DNA of 64,000 nucleotides from JAXLVB01 sp046329195 (GCA_046329195.1 JAXLVB010000001.1:1922001-1986000), one strand, 5' to 3'; positions 37,598 to 47,097 are shown, numbered from the stretch's first letter. The notes: generated from the letters alone by a model not told the origin. Program-made: numbers and translations.

Positions 37598-39184
37598 CTA
37601 CACCTTGGGGCCGGCGTGGATGATTTCGTCGGAGCAGCCGTCTTTGTACGTCTCAAAATTTTGGGTGAACAAACCCGCCAGCTTGTGGGCCGTTTGTTGG
37701 TAAGCGGAGGCGTCGGCCCACGTGTTTTGAGGAATCAATATTTCGGACGGCACGCCTTCGCAGTGCAGGGGTATTTTTACCCCAAAAATAGGATCGGTGA
37801 GGGTCTCGGTGCTCGATAGCTCGCCGCTGTGGATGGCGTCGAGGATGGCACGGGTGTATTTGAGCTTAATCCGTGAGCCAACCCCGTAGGCGCCGCCAAT
37901 CCAGCCCGTATTGACCAACCACACTTGGGCGTCGTGCTTCTGGATTTTTTGGGAGAGTAGCTCGGCGTATTTGCTGGGGTGCCACACCATAAATGCCGCC
38001 CCAAAGCAGGCCGAAAACGTGGCCGTGGGCTCCGTGACGCCCATTTCGGTGCCCGCTACTTTGGCCGTGTAGCCACTGATAAAATGGTACATGGCCTGTG
38101 CTGGGCTCAGCTTCGACACGGGCGGCAGCACCCCGTAGGCGTCGCAAGTCAAGAAGATGATGTTTTTGGGGTGCCCACCCACGCACGGAATCTTGGCGTT
38201 GGGGATAAACTCAATCGGATACGAAGCCCGGGTGTTTTCGGTGATAGAGATGTCTTCGTAGTCAACTTGGTGAGTGTTGGGGTTGTAGCGTACGTTTTCG
38301 AGTACGGTACCAAACTTGATGGCCTCAAAAATTTCGGGTTCTTTTTCGGCGCTGAGGTTGACGGCCTTGGCGTAGCAGCCGCCTTCGATGTTGAACACGC
38401 CGTTGTCGCTCCAGCAGTGCTCGTCGTCGCCGATGAGCTGGCGGTGAGGGTCGGCCGAAAGCGTGGTTTTGCCCGTACCACTCAGCCCAAAAAACAGCGA
38501 TACGTCGCCCTGCGGGCTTTCGTTGGCCGAACAGTGCATCGAGAGCACCCCGATTTTGGGCATGATGTAGTTCATAATCGTGAATACCCCCTTTTTCATT
38601 TCGCCAGCGTATTCTGTACCCAAAATCACCATTTCTTTACGCTCAAAACACAGGTCTATGCTCGTGCGGGAGTTCATGTGCGTAGTGAAGACATTGGCCG
38701 GAAACTCCCCAGCGTTGTAGATCACGTAGTCGGGTTCGCCAAAGGTTTCTAACTCGGTTTTGCTGGGTCGAATCAGCATGTTGTGCATAAAGAGCGCATG
38801 GTAAGGGCGAGTACAGATTACCCGAACTTTGATTTGGTACGCCTTATCCCAGCCCGCAAAGCCGTCCACCACGTACATGCGAGTGCGGGTGTTGAGGTAA
38901 TCAATGGCCCGCTGGCGGTTGATATTAAAGGTGTGCTCGTCCATCTTGATGTTGACGTTCCCCCACCAGATGTCGTTTACGCTTTCGGGGCGCTCGATGA
39001 TGCGCTTGTCTTTGGGGCTACGGCCCGTTTTGGTACCCGATTCCAAAATAAGTGCCCCGACGTCGGAGATGGCGGCGCCGTTTTCGTATTGGATGGCCAA
39101 CTGGTACAGCTTTGCTGGCGAAGCATTGCGGATGGTTTCTTTGTTGTTGATACCGTATTGAAGCAGGTTAAATGTCTCGCTCAT
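37598..39184 (-). CDS. pckA: ATP-dependent phosphoenolpyruvate carboxykinase
   Basis: The protein has 528 residues from the ATG at 39184, the usual length. The kinase P-loop GLSGTGKTTLS and the PEPCK signature around LIGDDEHCWSDNGVFNIEGG are intact, as are the R-loop residues in SGTKTGRSPKDKRI. It converts oxaloacetate and ATP to PEP and CO2 for gluconeogenesis. The gene looks independent of the adjacent RiPP export genes, with its own terminator. Confidence 0.96.
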   Translation of the reverse strand: MSETFNLLQYGINNKETIRNASPAKLYQLAIQYENGAAISDVGALILESGTKTGRSPKDKRIIERPESVNDIWWGNVNIKMDEHTFNINRQRAIDYLNTRTRMYVVDGFAGWDKAYQIKVRVICTRPYHALFMHNMLIRPSKTELETFGEPDYVIYNAGEFPANVFTTHMNSRTSIDLCFERKEMVILGTEYAGEMKKGVFTIMNYIMPKIGVLSMHCSANESPQGDVSLFFGLSGTGKTTLSADPHRQLIGDDEHCWSDNGVFNIEGGCYAKAVNLSAEKEPEIFEAIKFGTVLENVRYNPNTHQVDYEDISITENTRASYPIEFIPNAKIPCVGGHPKNIIFLTCDAYGVLPPVSKLSPAQAMYHFISGYTAKVAGTEMGVTEPTATFSACFGAAFMVWHPSKYAELLSQKIQKHDAQVWLVNTGWIGGAYGVGSRIKLKYTRAILDAIHSGELSSTETLTDPIFGVKIPLHCEGVPSEILIPQNTWADASAYQQTAHKLAGLFTQNFETYKDGCSDEIIHAGPKV

Positions 39185-39295
39185 AGCCTTTTGGAAAGGT
39201 TTGTTGAATGATGTTATCTTTCGGCTCAAAGGTCGAAAAATATCGGTGTCCAACAAATGACGAAAGTCATTTAACCAGTCGTGTCTTTAGTAAGC

Positions 39296-40567
39296 TTACT
39301 CCACCCAATCCGAAATGGTTTTCTTGAATTTGCGGAAAAGATAGCCGTAGATATTGCGCTCGTCGGCGATGACGGTAGCTTTGCCCAACATGCCGATTTT
39401 GAGGAGTTTGGCCAGTTGCTTGGCGTCGGTAATCTGTACCCGCAGGTTAAACTGCCCTTTTTCGTCGGGGGTGAGCGAAACCGCCGAAACCTTACCTTGC
39501 ACCGCTCCCCACTCGTACACGGGGTAGGCGTCCAGCTTGAGGGCTACCATTTGGCCCGCCTTTACCTTGCCAATCTGCGACGAATTTACCTGCGCATGGG
39601 CGTAGAGTGGGGCGTCTTCGTAAATCATTTTGAGCAGAATGGTGCTGGGAGGTACTTCTTTGTCGCCTTCAAACAAAAACGACACCGTACTGTTGCGTTT
39701 GGCTTTCAGGATGAGGTGATTGTCGGCGGTGATTTCGTAAGAGCCGTACATCCCCGCCAAGCGTCGCTCCAACGAAGTCACTGTACCCTCTAAGCGGTTG
39801 CCTTCGAGCAGATGGTCGCTGGTGTTTTTAGAGATTTGTTTCTGCAAACCATTGATTTCCAGCTCCCGAGAGGCAATTTCCCGATTGAGCAAATTTCGGT
39901 TTTCGAGGTAGTTTTGATAGGCTACATCGTAGGCATTTTGGGCTCGGATTGAGGTGGCTTCAAACTGATTCAGTTCGTTCTTGCTCACATCGCCCGTTTT
40001 GTAAAACTCTTGATTCTGCGCAAATAGGCGTTTGGCCTCACGGGCCTCAAAGCGCAACTTGGCCGACTCAGAGGTCCATTTTTGGCTCAAAATATTGAGT
40101 TGAGAGCGTTTGAGGGCAATCTCTTCGTTGATTCGCTGGATATTGGTCTGAACAATGGTGCGTTCGCTTTCAAAAGATGAATTCTTGAATTCTTTGAAAC
40201 TACTCACGCTTTGCTGGGCCGTGTTGAGTTCAGAGGCCATGCCCGCAATATCGGGCGCACTGATTTCGAGAATGGGGTCGCCAGCTTGTACCTTTTGGCC
40301 ATTTTGGACCAGTACTTTTTCGACATAGACCGCTGAAGGAAAGCGATAGATGTCTTCGGTCACTTCTGATTTCAGTACAAAATTGGTCTGAATCGAATCA
40401 GGTAACACAACGACATAACCCGCCACAAAGCCTGCAATGGCTAACAAAACGGCTATCCAACCCACCCGACTCAGTGCCTTTTGGCGCAGGTTGGCAATGG
40501 GGGCGTCGTCCACATGGTATAGGTCTTCGTATTGGGTTTCGTTGAGTTCTTCGAGAAGTGGGTTCAT
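39296..40567 (-). CDS. HlyD-type membrane fusion protein of the peptide exporter
   Basis: The protein has 423 residues. One membrane helix lies at about 36-54 (WIAVLLAIAGFVAGYVVVL). A lipoyl/barrel-sandwich half is at about 80-110 (VLVQNGQKVQAGDPILEISAP), a long coiled-coil hairpin at about 115-260, then the second half and a beta-barrel domain (VKAGQMVALKLDAYP). It should link the C39 ABC exporter to an outer-membrane channel; no TolC-like gene is in the window. It lies 57 bases downstream of the ABC gene in the LanB-ABC-HlyD operon. Confidence 0.9.
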   Translation of the reverse strand: MNPLLEELNETQYEDLYHVDDAPIANLRQKALSRVGWIAVLLAIAGFVAGYVVVLPDSIQTNFVLKSEVTEDIYRFPSAVYVEKVLVQNGQKVQAGDPILEISAPDIAGMASELNTAQQSVSSFKEFKNSSFESERTIVQTNIQRINEEIALKRSQLNILSQKWTSESAKLRFEAREAKRLFAQNQEFYKTGDVSKNELNQFEATSIRAQNAYDVAYQNYLENRNLLNREIASRELEINGLQKQISKNTSDHLLEGNRLEGTVTSLERRLAGMYGSYEITADNHLILKAKRNSTVSFLFEGDKEVPPSTILLKMIYEDAPLYAHAQVNSSQIGKVKAGQMVALKLDAYPVYEWGAVQGKVSAVSLTPDEKGQFNLRVQITDAKQLAKLLKIGMLGKATVIADERNIYGYLFRKFKKTISDWVE

Positions 40568-40581
40568 ATTTTTTTACCTTG

Positions 40582-40614
40582 AGATCTATAAGGTTTCAAA
40601 AATCTTATAGGTCT
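40582..40614 (-). other. Hairpin between exporter genes
   Basis: An 11-base stem (40582-40592 with 40604-40614, one G-U pair) lies in the 57-base gap between the ABC and HlyD genes. It may adjust mRNA stability or the relative output of the adaptor. Confidence 0.45.
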
Positions 40615-40624
40615 GGTTATCAGA

Positions 40625-42862
40625 CTAATAATCAATGTACGTTTTCATGAAATCGTAGTAAATACCCTGCTGATTGACCAGTTCTTGGTGCGTGCCCTGT
40701 TCGGAAATCATCCCGTCGTCGAAAACCAAGATACGATCAGCTTTTTTGAGAGTATTCAGTCGGTGAGCAATCGAAATGATGGTCTTGCCTTCGTAAATGC
40801 GGTAAATGTTATCCAAAATCTTGCGTTCTGTTTCGACATCTAAGGCGCTGCTGGCTTCGTCCAAGATGATGATGTCGGGGTTGAGTCCACTCACAAACAA
40901 GCGAGCGAAGCCAATCTTGAGTACCTGTCCGCCCGAGAGGTTACTGCCGAAGCTCCCCACCATTTGGTTGTAGCCCAAGTGAGTATTTTTCACGAAGTTG
41001 TGCAAATCGGCCAGTTGAGCCGCCTCCACGATCTGCTCGGTAGAGGCCGACAGGTTAGCGCAGCGGATGTTTTCTTTGATGGTGTCGTTAAAGACGTACG
41101 TATCTTGCGGAAACATGTGTACGTGCTGGCGCAAGACCTTGGGGTTGATTTCTCGCAGCTCTACGTTGTCGCAGGTGATGCGGCCCTCGTATTCGGGGTA
41201 TAGCCCCACGAGCAGCTTCACGAAGGTGGACTTGCCTGCACCGTTGCGCCCCACTACGCCGATGCGCTCGCCCTTGCGGATTTCGCAAGAGACGTTTTTG
41301 AGTTGGTACTGCTCGGTTCGCTGGTTGTAGCGAAACGATACGTTCTCAAACCGCACTACATTGCCCGAAAAAGCGTTGATTTTTTCACGAAAATTAGTAA
41401 TTTCTCGTTCTTCAAAAAAGATTTCGTTTACCTTCTCGAAGCTTACGGTTAGCTGCGTGACCATCATCCAGAGCATACTTACGCTATTGACGGAGTTCAT
41501 CAGCGTCATAAAAATTGATGAAAAGGCCATATATTGTCCGATACTGAGTTCGCCCGTAAACACCTGATAGGCACCCACCCAAAATACCGAAATTTGGCTA
41601 AAGATAAAGATAAGCCGCTGCATTGAGTTGATGAGTATCTGCTTTTGCTCGTCTTGCATCACGGAGTTGATTGACTCTCGGTGCAGGTGCTTCCAGCGCA
41701 CGAGTTTGTACTTTTCAAGTGAGAGTAGCTTGACGGTCTTGATACCAAGCAACGTGTCCAAAAAGCCCCCTAGCGAAGCTTGGTTTTTATGATAAACTTT
41801 TGAACGTAAGTGCTTTACAACAGGAATAAAATACAGTGTAGTGATGCAGTAAGCCACAAAACAGCTCAGGGCAATGAACCCCAGCGAGCCATTAAAGGCA
41901 AACAGCACGGGGAAATAAATCATCATAAAAATGATGTCCAGAAAGTTCTGGATAATCATGGGGTTGGTCAATTGCCGAATCCCGATGCCTTCTTGAAAGC
42001 GAGCCATGAATTCTTCTCGCTTGCGGTTGTCGTAGTATTTTTGTTTGAGCGAAATCAGTCGGTCAAAAAACTGCGTCATGAAGTCCACCTCAAATCGAAA
42101 ACGGTAATGAACCATGAGCATACTGCGGGTGTAGGTAAGAACTACCTGCACCACAAACACCAGCCCCAAGCCCACGAGCAACCCCAGCATGAGCTTGCGG
42201 TTTTGGTTAACAAGTACGTCGTCGAGCATGGTTTGGGTAAAAAGCGGCAACACCAGCCCCACAATTTCGAGCAGCAGCGAAAACAGCATGATTTCAACTA
42301 AAACTCGTTTGTTTTCTTTCAAAATCGGTAAATAAACCTGCTGAAAAATGGACTTGGTCTTGGCTTTGTGTTGCTTGCCGGCGGCTTCGAGTTCGAGGTT
42401 TTGGTAAAATTTCTCAGTGGCTTGTAGCTCCAGCACAATACCACTCCATTTGTTGGTAAACTCTTCTTTTGAATACTTGGCTTTGCCAAAGGCGGGGTCT
42501 GATACCCGCACGTACTGGTCGGTAGCTTCATAGACGACCACAAAATGCTGCCCTTCGTAGTGTGCAATGCAGGGGAGTTGAATCTGCTGGAGGTACTCGT
42601 AGTCGAGCTCGTAGCCCTCGGCCTTGAAGCCGTAGTTTTCCGAAACCTCCATGAGTGTGTAGAGGCTCGTCCCTTCTTGCGTAACTTCCGAAAGCTGCGT
42701 GAGCAAGTGCTTTACGTCCGACACACCGTAATGCTTAAAAATAATAGCCAGCGATGTAGGGCCGCAGTCCATCATGGCCCCTTGCTCAATGTGCGGGAAC
42801 CGGTCTATTAGCGCATAAGGGCTTTTTTTGCCGCCAAATATATTTTTCAAAGAGGTTTTCAT
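40625..42862 (-). CDS. C39-peptidase-containing ABC exporter (PCAT) for leader cleavage and export
   Basis: The protein has 745 residues. The N-terminal C39 peptidase has an intact triad: Cys33 in MMDCGPTSL, His106 in GQHFVVVYE, Asp122 in VSDPA. It is followed by a six-helix membrane domain (about 185-470) and an ATPase domain with Walker A GRNGAGKST, signature LSGGQ and Walker B IIILDEASSALD. PCATs cut peptides after double-Gly type sites and export the cores; this matches the GG/GA motif of the 30 precursors nearby. It starts two bases after the LanB-like stop, so translation is probably coupled. Confidence 0.94.
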   Translation of the reverse strand: MKTSLKNIFGGKKSPYALIDRFPHIEQGAMMDCGPTSLAIIFKHYGVSDVKHLLTQLSEVTQEGTSLYTLMEVSENYGFKAEGYELDYEYLQQIQLPCIAHYEGQHFVVVYEATDQYVRVSDPAFGKAKYSKEEFTNKWSGIVLELQATEKFYQNLELEAAGKQHKAKTKSIFQQVYLPILKENKRVLVEIMLFSLLLEIVGLVLPLFTQTMLDDVLVNQNRKLMLGLLVGLGLVFVVQVVLTYTRSMLMVHYRFRFEVDFMTQFFDRLISLKQKYYDNRKREEFMARFQEGIGIRQLTNPMIIQNFLDIIFMMIYFPVLFAFNGSLGFIALSCFVAYCITTLYFIPVVKHLRSKVYHKNQASLGGFLDTLLGIKTVKLLSLEKYKLVRWKHLHRESINSVMQDEQKQILINSMQRLIFIFSQISVFWVGAYQVFTGELSIGQYMAFSSIFMTLMNSVNSVSMLWMMVTQLTVSFEKVNEIFFEEREITNFREKINAFSGNVVRFENVSFRYNQRTEQYQLKNVSCEIRKGERIGVVGRNGAGKSTFVKLLVGLYPEYEGRITCDNVELREINPKVLRQHVHMFPQDTYVFNDTIKENIRCANLSASTEQIVEAAQLADLHNFVKNTHLGYNQMVGSFGSNLSGGQVLKIGFARLFVSGLNPDIIILDEASSALDVETERKILDNIYRIYEGKTIISIAHRLNTLKKADRILVFDDGMISEQGTHQELVNQQGIYYDFMKTYIDY

Positions 42863-42864
42863 GG

Positions 42865-45800
42865 TTAGTTAGTTGTCAGGATACTGACAACGGCAGGGTT
42901 TCCTTTTTTAGCTAAGACCGTCCGCCCATATTCGGCACGATACAGCTTGTGCAACTGATAAAACACCGAATACTCCACAAAGCGCTGCTGGCTACGAAAC
43001 AGCCTGTTGACGTTCATATGAATCAGGCTGGCAAGCAAGTCGTCGAGGCTGAGTTGGAGTTGGCCTTGCTGATGGAGTTCCAGCAAATATTCGACCACTG
43101 TTTGCAATTGCGCCGAGCGTTGGGCGCAAATTTCATAAAAAAACGTATGCTCGGAGTTTGCTTCGGCCATGAGTTCGTGCAGAGCAGGTTCAAGCTCTTT
43201 GTAGCGGGCGTCTAATTGCTTGCGTTGTTGTGGATTATAGCCGAATTCTCGTCCGAAATCACCGGAACGTTTCTCACAGAAATCCATGCGAGCTTTGAGG
43301 TCGTAGCCAAAGGCGCTGAGTAGCTCGTGGGTGAGTTTGATACCAAAACGCCAGCGGCATTCTTCGCCCTCAGCACCTTCAATCATGCTCAAAAACTGCA
43401 AAATGGCCGCACTGTCAGCGTGAAAATACGCCTCAACAGCCTCAATGGAGTTACGCCCGTAGCGTTCGAGTTCACGGTTGTAGGTGTCGTTGACTACTGC
43501 TGATACCGTTTTGGCCGCTACCAAAGGTGCCAGTGCCTCCTGAAATGCCCGAATGACTTGTGCACTGTGCTGCGAGTCGGCAAAATGAAATCGTACCCGA
43601 ATGTGATGCTGTGGGTCGGCGTAGCGAATGAAAAAATAGCGGTCTATCAAGCCCTCGGCCACAAACTGCTCTGCCAATGGGTAAATCACTTCCGATAGCA
43701 ATACATCGGCGGTTTTCATACCTAGATAAATCTTGTAGTAGAGCCATTCGGAACCTGCGAAAAATTTACGATTCACAGTGTCCGTGTGCAATTTAAGTGC
43801 TTTGGGTGCCGCATTCGGCGTTTCGGGCTCGTGCTTAAAGGCTACTACAAACTGGTTGGTATGCCAGCCCCGCTCCGAACGCACCACTGATGTATCGGCT
43901 TGGTATAAGAATTCTTTGATGGTAAACTGCTCTCTCGACTTGATTTCGTTGAGAAAGGTCTCCAGCATCCATTCGTTTTCCAAATCCAAGTAAAGTTCGT
44001 TGTCAAAATCAACCAGTGCAATATGGCGAGGTATTTTGTAGGTAGTACGCCAAGCGTGTAAGGTTTCGTTGAGTGCTGCGGCATTGTTCTTTTTAAAGGC
44101 GTCTATCAACGGTTTCAAATGTGAATCTTTGAAATTCCACTGCGCTTCTGACAAGATGATGCCATCCAACACCAAGCGAGGCATGAACATAAACAGCGAG
44201 TCGAAACTTTGCGTGAACGTGCTCAAACCTAACCGAACCGATTGTGCCTGAACGGCACACAAGAAGTAGTAAGCATCGAGCGAGGCTAAACCCGAATAAT
44301 TGTGGGCATTGGATAGGCGAGGAATGATGATTTTGTTGAGCGATTTGGAGCGTAGCAATACCTGATTACCCCGTACGCTGATCATCAAGTCGCTGATGGA
44401 GATTTCGTGATCTTTGTCGCAAGAGGCTTTGCTCAAGTACGGAATCTGGTATTGCTTGAGTTGCGGACGAATGATGACGTTGCCCGTGCGAGCTTCGGGT
44501 AGGTGAACGATGTCGGCAAAAATCACCTCAGGGACAGCCTCGTCTTCGGCTTGGCTAATTTCTTGGAGCAAATGGAGCACCGAGGCATCGGTATGGCCAA
44601 AGCGCCCGAGCAAAAATGTCCCCGTAGCTCCTCCAAACGAATCGAGCACGATTTTCTCACGGCCATTTTCCCGAATCACCGAAAACATCGCCGTGTTGGT
44701 CAGGGGCAAGCGTGTATTCTTAACTTCCTGATTACGCAGGTCGTCTTCACTGATGTCTATCTGATAGGCTCCAGTAAGCTGGGCTTCGGCTATTTTTTGG
44801 AGCAAAAAGTGGTGTTGTTCAGGAATAGTCAACGACTTTGCTGCCGTCCCGCTACTGCCCATGCCAACCCCTTCGGCCAGCGGCGACACATCACCTTTGG
44901 CGTGTCCTGCCGGAAAACCAATGCCTGCTTCGGGGTCTAAGGCCAACACAAAAGGCACTTCTTCGTCTTCGTAACGTTCGTAAAACTTATTCACAAAGTC
45001 TTCCAGCGTAGCATGACCCGTTGGAGTCAGCTTCATTAGGGTGGGGATTTTGGCAATCAGTTTATTGAGCACACCTCGGTTGAGCTGCCCTTCTGTATGA
45101 GGAAGGTAAGCATCAATCTGAAACAATACCTTGCGGTCGAAGGGTGTGGGTAGTTGGCTCAACAGTTGCTCAACATCCGTGAATTTTTCGAGCGAATAGT
45201 CCCCCCCCGACGTTTCGATGCGCCGCAAAGCCACCTGTACTTGAGCCAGTATTTGTTGTACAAAAGTCACGTCTTCAGAAACTTCTTGGGCTGCTACCGC
45301 TGCCAGTGTATCTTGAATCTGCACCAAGAAGTCGTCGCCCGTGAGCGCTGGTTCCAACTCACTCACTAAGATTTGAGCCGCTACGATTTGCTCCACAAAC
45401 TCGGCTGCTTCCTCAGGCGAAATATCATCCGAAACCAATGTATCGGCCAAAGCCGTCAGGGTAGCCCCTCGCTGGGCATGGTCGAGTACGGCCTGGAGGT
45501 ATTCTGACTGGTCGGCGCTGCTGAGTTGATGCTCACGCATTCCGGCGGCATTGTAGCGGTACTCTACATAGCGATACTGGCCGTTGAGTTCGTAGAGGCT
45601 GGTGTTCGAAAAAAAACGCAAGTGAGGCTTCACGTGCGGGTTTTTCTCCAAGTCTTGCGCCAGCGCACAGAGGTAGTTCATGTCGAGGCGAGTTACTTTG
45701 CGAGGAGCCTCAATGCTACCAATATGCACATCTGTAGGGGCGTTGCTCACGGGCAAAGTCGAAAACCCACCAAACAGCCCAAAGGGTGTGCAGCGGGTAG

Positions 45801-46041
45801 CGTAGCGAGAAAGGTATTTGGTTACGGAGTAGAGTATCCGCTTGGTTTTGTCGTCGGGTTGGCGAGTAAAGTCAATTTTAGTGACTTCTTCGTACAGCGC
45901 AGGCGAGGCAATGTACAGTGCCTCGACGAAGGCTGGTTGCTGGAGGTATTGGCTCAGCACGTTCCAATCAATCGTTTCGATACTGGCAGCGCTGGCCAAT
46001 GGCACACGCACGAAAGCCGTTGAGAAATAAGTGCTTGGCAT
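42865..46041 (-). CDS. Full-length class I lanthipeptide dehydratase (LanB-like)
   Basis: The protein has 1058 residues from the ATG at 46041; a GTG at 46074 in the same frame would add 11 residues. The N-terminal glutamylation domain (Lant_dehydr_N) shows SPALYEEV and the signature RYATRCTPFGLFGG (about 79-92). The last 290 residues form the SpaB_C elimination domain (WLYYKIYLGMKTADVLLSEV, IRYADPQHHIRVRFH, NRELERYG, HMNVNRLF). LanB enzymes dehydrate Ser/Thr of a leader-bearing peptide using glutamyl-tRNA. Both halves are in one chain, unlike the split enzymes of some Bacteroidota clusters. It lies downstream of P1 and is the only modifying enzyme of this type in the window. Confidence 0.93.
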   Translation of the reverse strand: MPSTYFSTAFVRVPLASAASIETIDWNVLSQYLQQPAFVEALYIASPALYEEVTKIDFTRQPDDKTKRILYSVTKYLSRYATRCTPFGLFGGFSTLPVSNAPTDVHIGSIEAPRKVTRLDMNYLCALAQDLEKNPHVKPHLRFFSNTSLYELNGQYRYVEYRYNAAGMREHQLSSADQSEYLQAVLDHAQRGATLTALADTLVSDDISPEEAAEFVEQIVAAQILVSELEPALTGDDFLVQIQDTLAAVAAQEVSEDVTFVQQILAQVQVALRRIETSGGDYSLEKFTDVEQLLSQLPTPFDRKVLFQIDAYLPHTEGQLNRGVLNKLIAKIPTLMKLTPTGHATLEDFVNKFYERYEDEEVPFVLALDPEAGIGFPAGHAKGDVSPLAEGVGMGSSGTAAKSLTIPEQHHFLLQKIAEAQLTGAYQIDISEDDLRNQEVKNTRLPLTNTAMFSVIRENGREKIVLDSFGGATGTFLLGRFGHTDASVLHLLQEISQAEDEAVPEVIFADIVHLPEARTGNVIIRPQLKQYQIPYLSKASCDKDHEISISDLMISVRGNQVLLRSKSLNKIIIPRLSNAHNYSGLASLDAYYFLCAVQAQSVRLGLSTFTQSFDSLFMFMPRLVLDGIILSEAQWNFKDSHLKPLIDAFKKNNAAALNETLHAWRTTYKIPRHIALVDFDNELYLDLENEWMLETFLNEIKSREQFTIKEFLYQADTSVVRSERGWHTNQFVVAFKHEPETPNAAPKALKLHTDTVNRKFFAGSEWLYYKIYLGMKTADVLLSEVIYPLAEQFVAEGLIDRYFFIRYADPQHHIRVRFHFADSQHSAQVIRAFQEALAPLVAAKTVSAVVNDTYNRELERYGRNSIEAVEAYFHADSAAILQFLSMIEGAEGEECRWRFGIKLTHELLSAFGYDLKARMDFCEKRSGDFGREFGYNPQQRKQLDARYKELEPALHELMAEANSEHTFFYEICAQRSAQLQTVVEYLLELHQQGQLQLSLDDLLASLIHMNVNRLFRSQQRFVEYSVFYQLHKLYRAEYGRTVLAKKGNPAVVSILTTN

Positions 46042-46157
46042 ACGGGTTGGAGTTTTTTTATAAAAGTACCCCACTCATGCAAGATACTGAAAAAAAGCGA
46101 AATGAAGCGTCGTGTACAGGGGGTGAACCGTAGTAAATGAGTGTTGAACTGTAAAAA

Positions 46158-46198
46158 TACCGAAGCGGATGAAAGTCCAACTTCCACCCGCTTCGGTA
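46158..46198 (-). terminator. Hairpin after precursor P1
   Basis: TACCGAAGCGG at 46158-46168 pairs with the complementary arm ending at 46198, between P1 and the LanB-like gene. It may attenuate read-through into the LanB-PCAT-HlyD operon. Confidence 0.7.
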
Positions 46199-46214
46199 CT
46201 GCATGGCAAAAAGC

Positions 46215-46373
46215 TTAGCAGTTGTAAGACTGGCCACTGTTGCTGGCAAACATCGTAACTGTATAAGTTCTCCCTGATGAAGGAGCACCGCCTTGTACGG
46301 TTCTTAAATCGGCTTTACTGAGTGATACAACTTTGTCTGTTTTCAACGAGAGTGTTTTTACTTGCTTTTTCAT
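46215..46373 (-). CDS. Lanthipeptide-type precursor P1
   Basis: The peptide has 52 residues from the ATG at 46373. The leader (1-29) follows the array consensus (LSLKTDKVVSLSK) and ends QGG. The 23-residue core is rich in Ser/Thr and ends SNSGQSYNC, with one Cys. The leader, promoter and the terminal nonapeptide are shared with P7. It is the precursor closest to the LanB-like gene. Confidence 0.9.
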   Translation of the reverse strand: MKKQVKTLSLKTDKVVSLSKADLRTVQGGAPSSGRTYTVTMFASNSGQSYNC

Positions 46374-46419
46374 GGTGTTACGTGTTTTGGATTGTGATTC
46401 TTTGTTGTGATTAACGATA

Positions 46420-46427
46420 CAAAGATG
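46420..46427 (-). promoter_or_regulatory. -7 element of the P1 promoter
   Basis: CATCTTTG on the minus strand, close to TAnnTTTG, 47 bases before the P1 start. About 130 bases around it are nearly identical to the P7 upstream region. Confidence 0.6.
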
Positions 46428-46510
46428 CACCCTCCAATACCCCCTTTTCCATACTAACTTGTTTGTATTTTTGACGATTAGGCCGTTAGGAAGAATTAAA
46501 AAAACAAAAA

Positions 46511-46532
46511 GCTGTTCCTGAGAAGGAACAGC
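46511..46532 (-). terminator. Terminator of the P4-P3-P2 operon
   Basis: A nine-base stem (GCTGTTCCT/AGGAACAGC) with a GAGA-type loop, followed on the minus strand by a U-rich tract. Confidence 0.8.
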
Positions 46533-46561
46533 CTCATGCTTAGTTTGGCTACTCAGGGCGC

Positions 46562-46705
46562 TTAGTCGTTGCACCAGCAAATAGAAGCGCCACATGTTTT
46601 GCCTGTGGTAGGCTTTGCTCCAGCCATAACACCTTGGGCTTGGGCTTTAGAAAGGCTAACGATTTTGTCGGTCTTCAAGGTCAATGTTTTTACTGTCTTT
46701 TTCAT
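46562..46705 (-). CDS. Lanthipeptide-type precursor P2 (CWCND family)
   Basis: The peptide has 47 residues. Leader LTLKTDKIVSLSK ends MAGA at 27-30. The core KPTTGKTCGASICWCND has three Cys and four Ser/Thr. The core is identical to that of P19, with only two leader differences, and the C-terminal CWCND is shared with P5, P14 and P17. Last gene of the P4-P3-P2 operon. Confidence 0.93.
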   Translation of the reverse strand: MKKTVKTLTLKTDKIVSLSKAQAQGVMAGAKPTTGKTCGASICWCND

Positions 46706-46749
46706 GGGGTTCTGTATGGTTTGAGTTGCTTAATGGCTCTGCTTTCTTA

Positions 46750-46893
46750 TTAATGGCAAGTACAGACTGTTTGACAAGACATAGAAGGTGCCCATGATGG
46801 TGCTATTCCTCCAATTATTAGCTGTGCTTGATTTTTTGAAAGATTTACAATTTTGTCGGTTTTGAGGGCGAGTTTGTTTGCTGTCTTTTTCAT
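46750..46893 (-). CDS. Lanthipeptide-type precursor P3
   Basis: The peptide has 47 residues. Leader LALKTDKIVNLSK ends IIGG (28-29). The core IAPSWAPSMSCQTVCTCH has three Cys and is identical to that of P15. The P3-P2 pair with its spacer is a near-exact copy of P15-P14 (49797-50128). Confidence 0.92.
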   Translation of the reverse strand: MKKTANKLALKTDKIVNLSKNQAQLIIGGIAPSWAPSMSCQTVCTCH

Positions 46894-46923
46894 GTTAGTT
46901 GTGTTGTGTAATAAAGTGTTAGA

Positions 46924-47040
46924 TTAGTTTTTCCAAACAGTAGGATAACTACCGCCTCCTACTAATTGCTGTGCTTGGCTTTTGGAAAGTTTTACAATTT
47001 TGTCGGTCTTGAGGGCGAGTTTGTTTGCTGTCTTTTTCAT
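46924..47040 (-). CDS. Lanthipeptide-type precursor P4, short and Cys-free
   Basis: The peptide has 38 residues. It has a complete leader (LALKTDKIVKLSKSQAQQL, ending VGG), but the core is only GSYPTVWKN: no Cys, one Ser and one Thr. It may be a decayed copy or a substrate that is only dehydrated. First gene of the P4-P3-P2 operon. Confidence 0.85.
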   Translation of the reverse strand: MKKTANKLALKTDKIVKLSKSQAQQLVGGGSYPTVWKN

Positions 47041-47097
47041 GGCGTTTGATTTGTTAAAAGGTTGTTGTTTGGTTTGTGTTTTGTGTTGTTGTTGTGT

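Noticed and set aside
37598..38500. Plus-strand and alternative-frame ORFs opposite pckA
   Set aside because: They are shadows caused by the high GC content of pckA; only the minus-strand frame matches a known enzyme.
46042..46074. GTG start of the LanB-like gene at 46074
   Set aside because: The ATG at 46041 gives the usual LanB-type N-terminus; the extra 11 residues are Lys/Tyr-rich and add nothing. It cannot be fully excluded.
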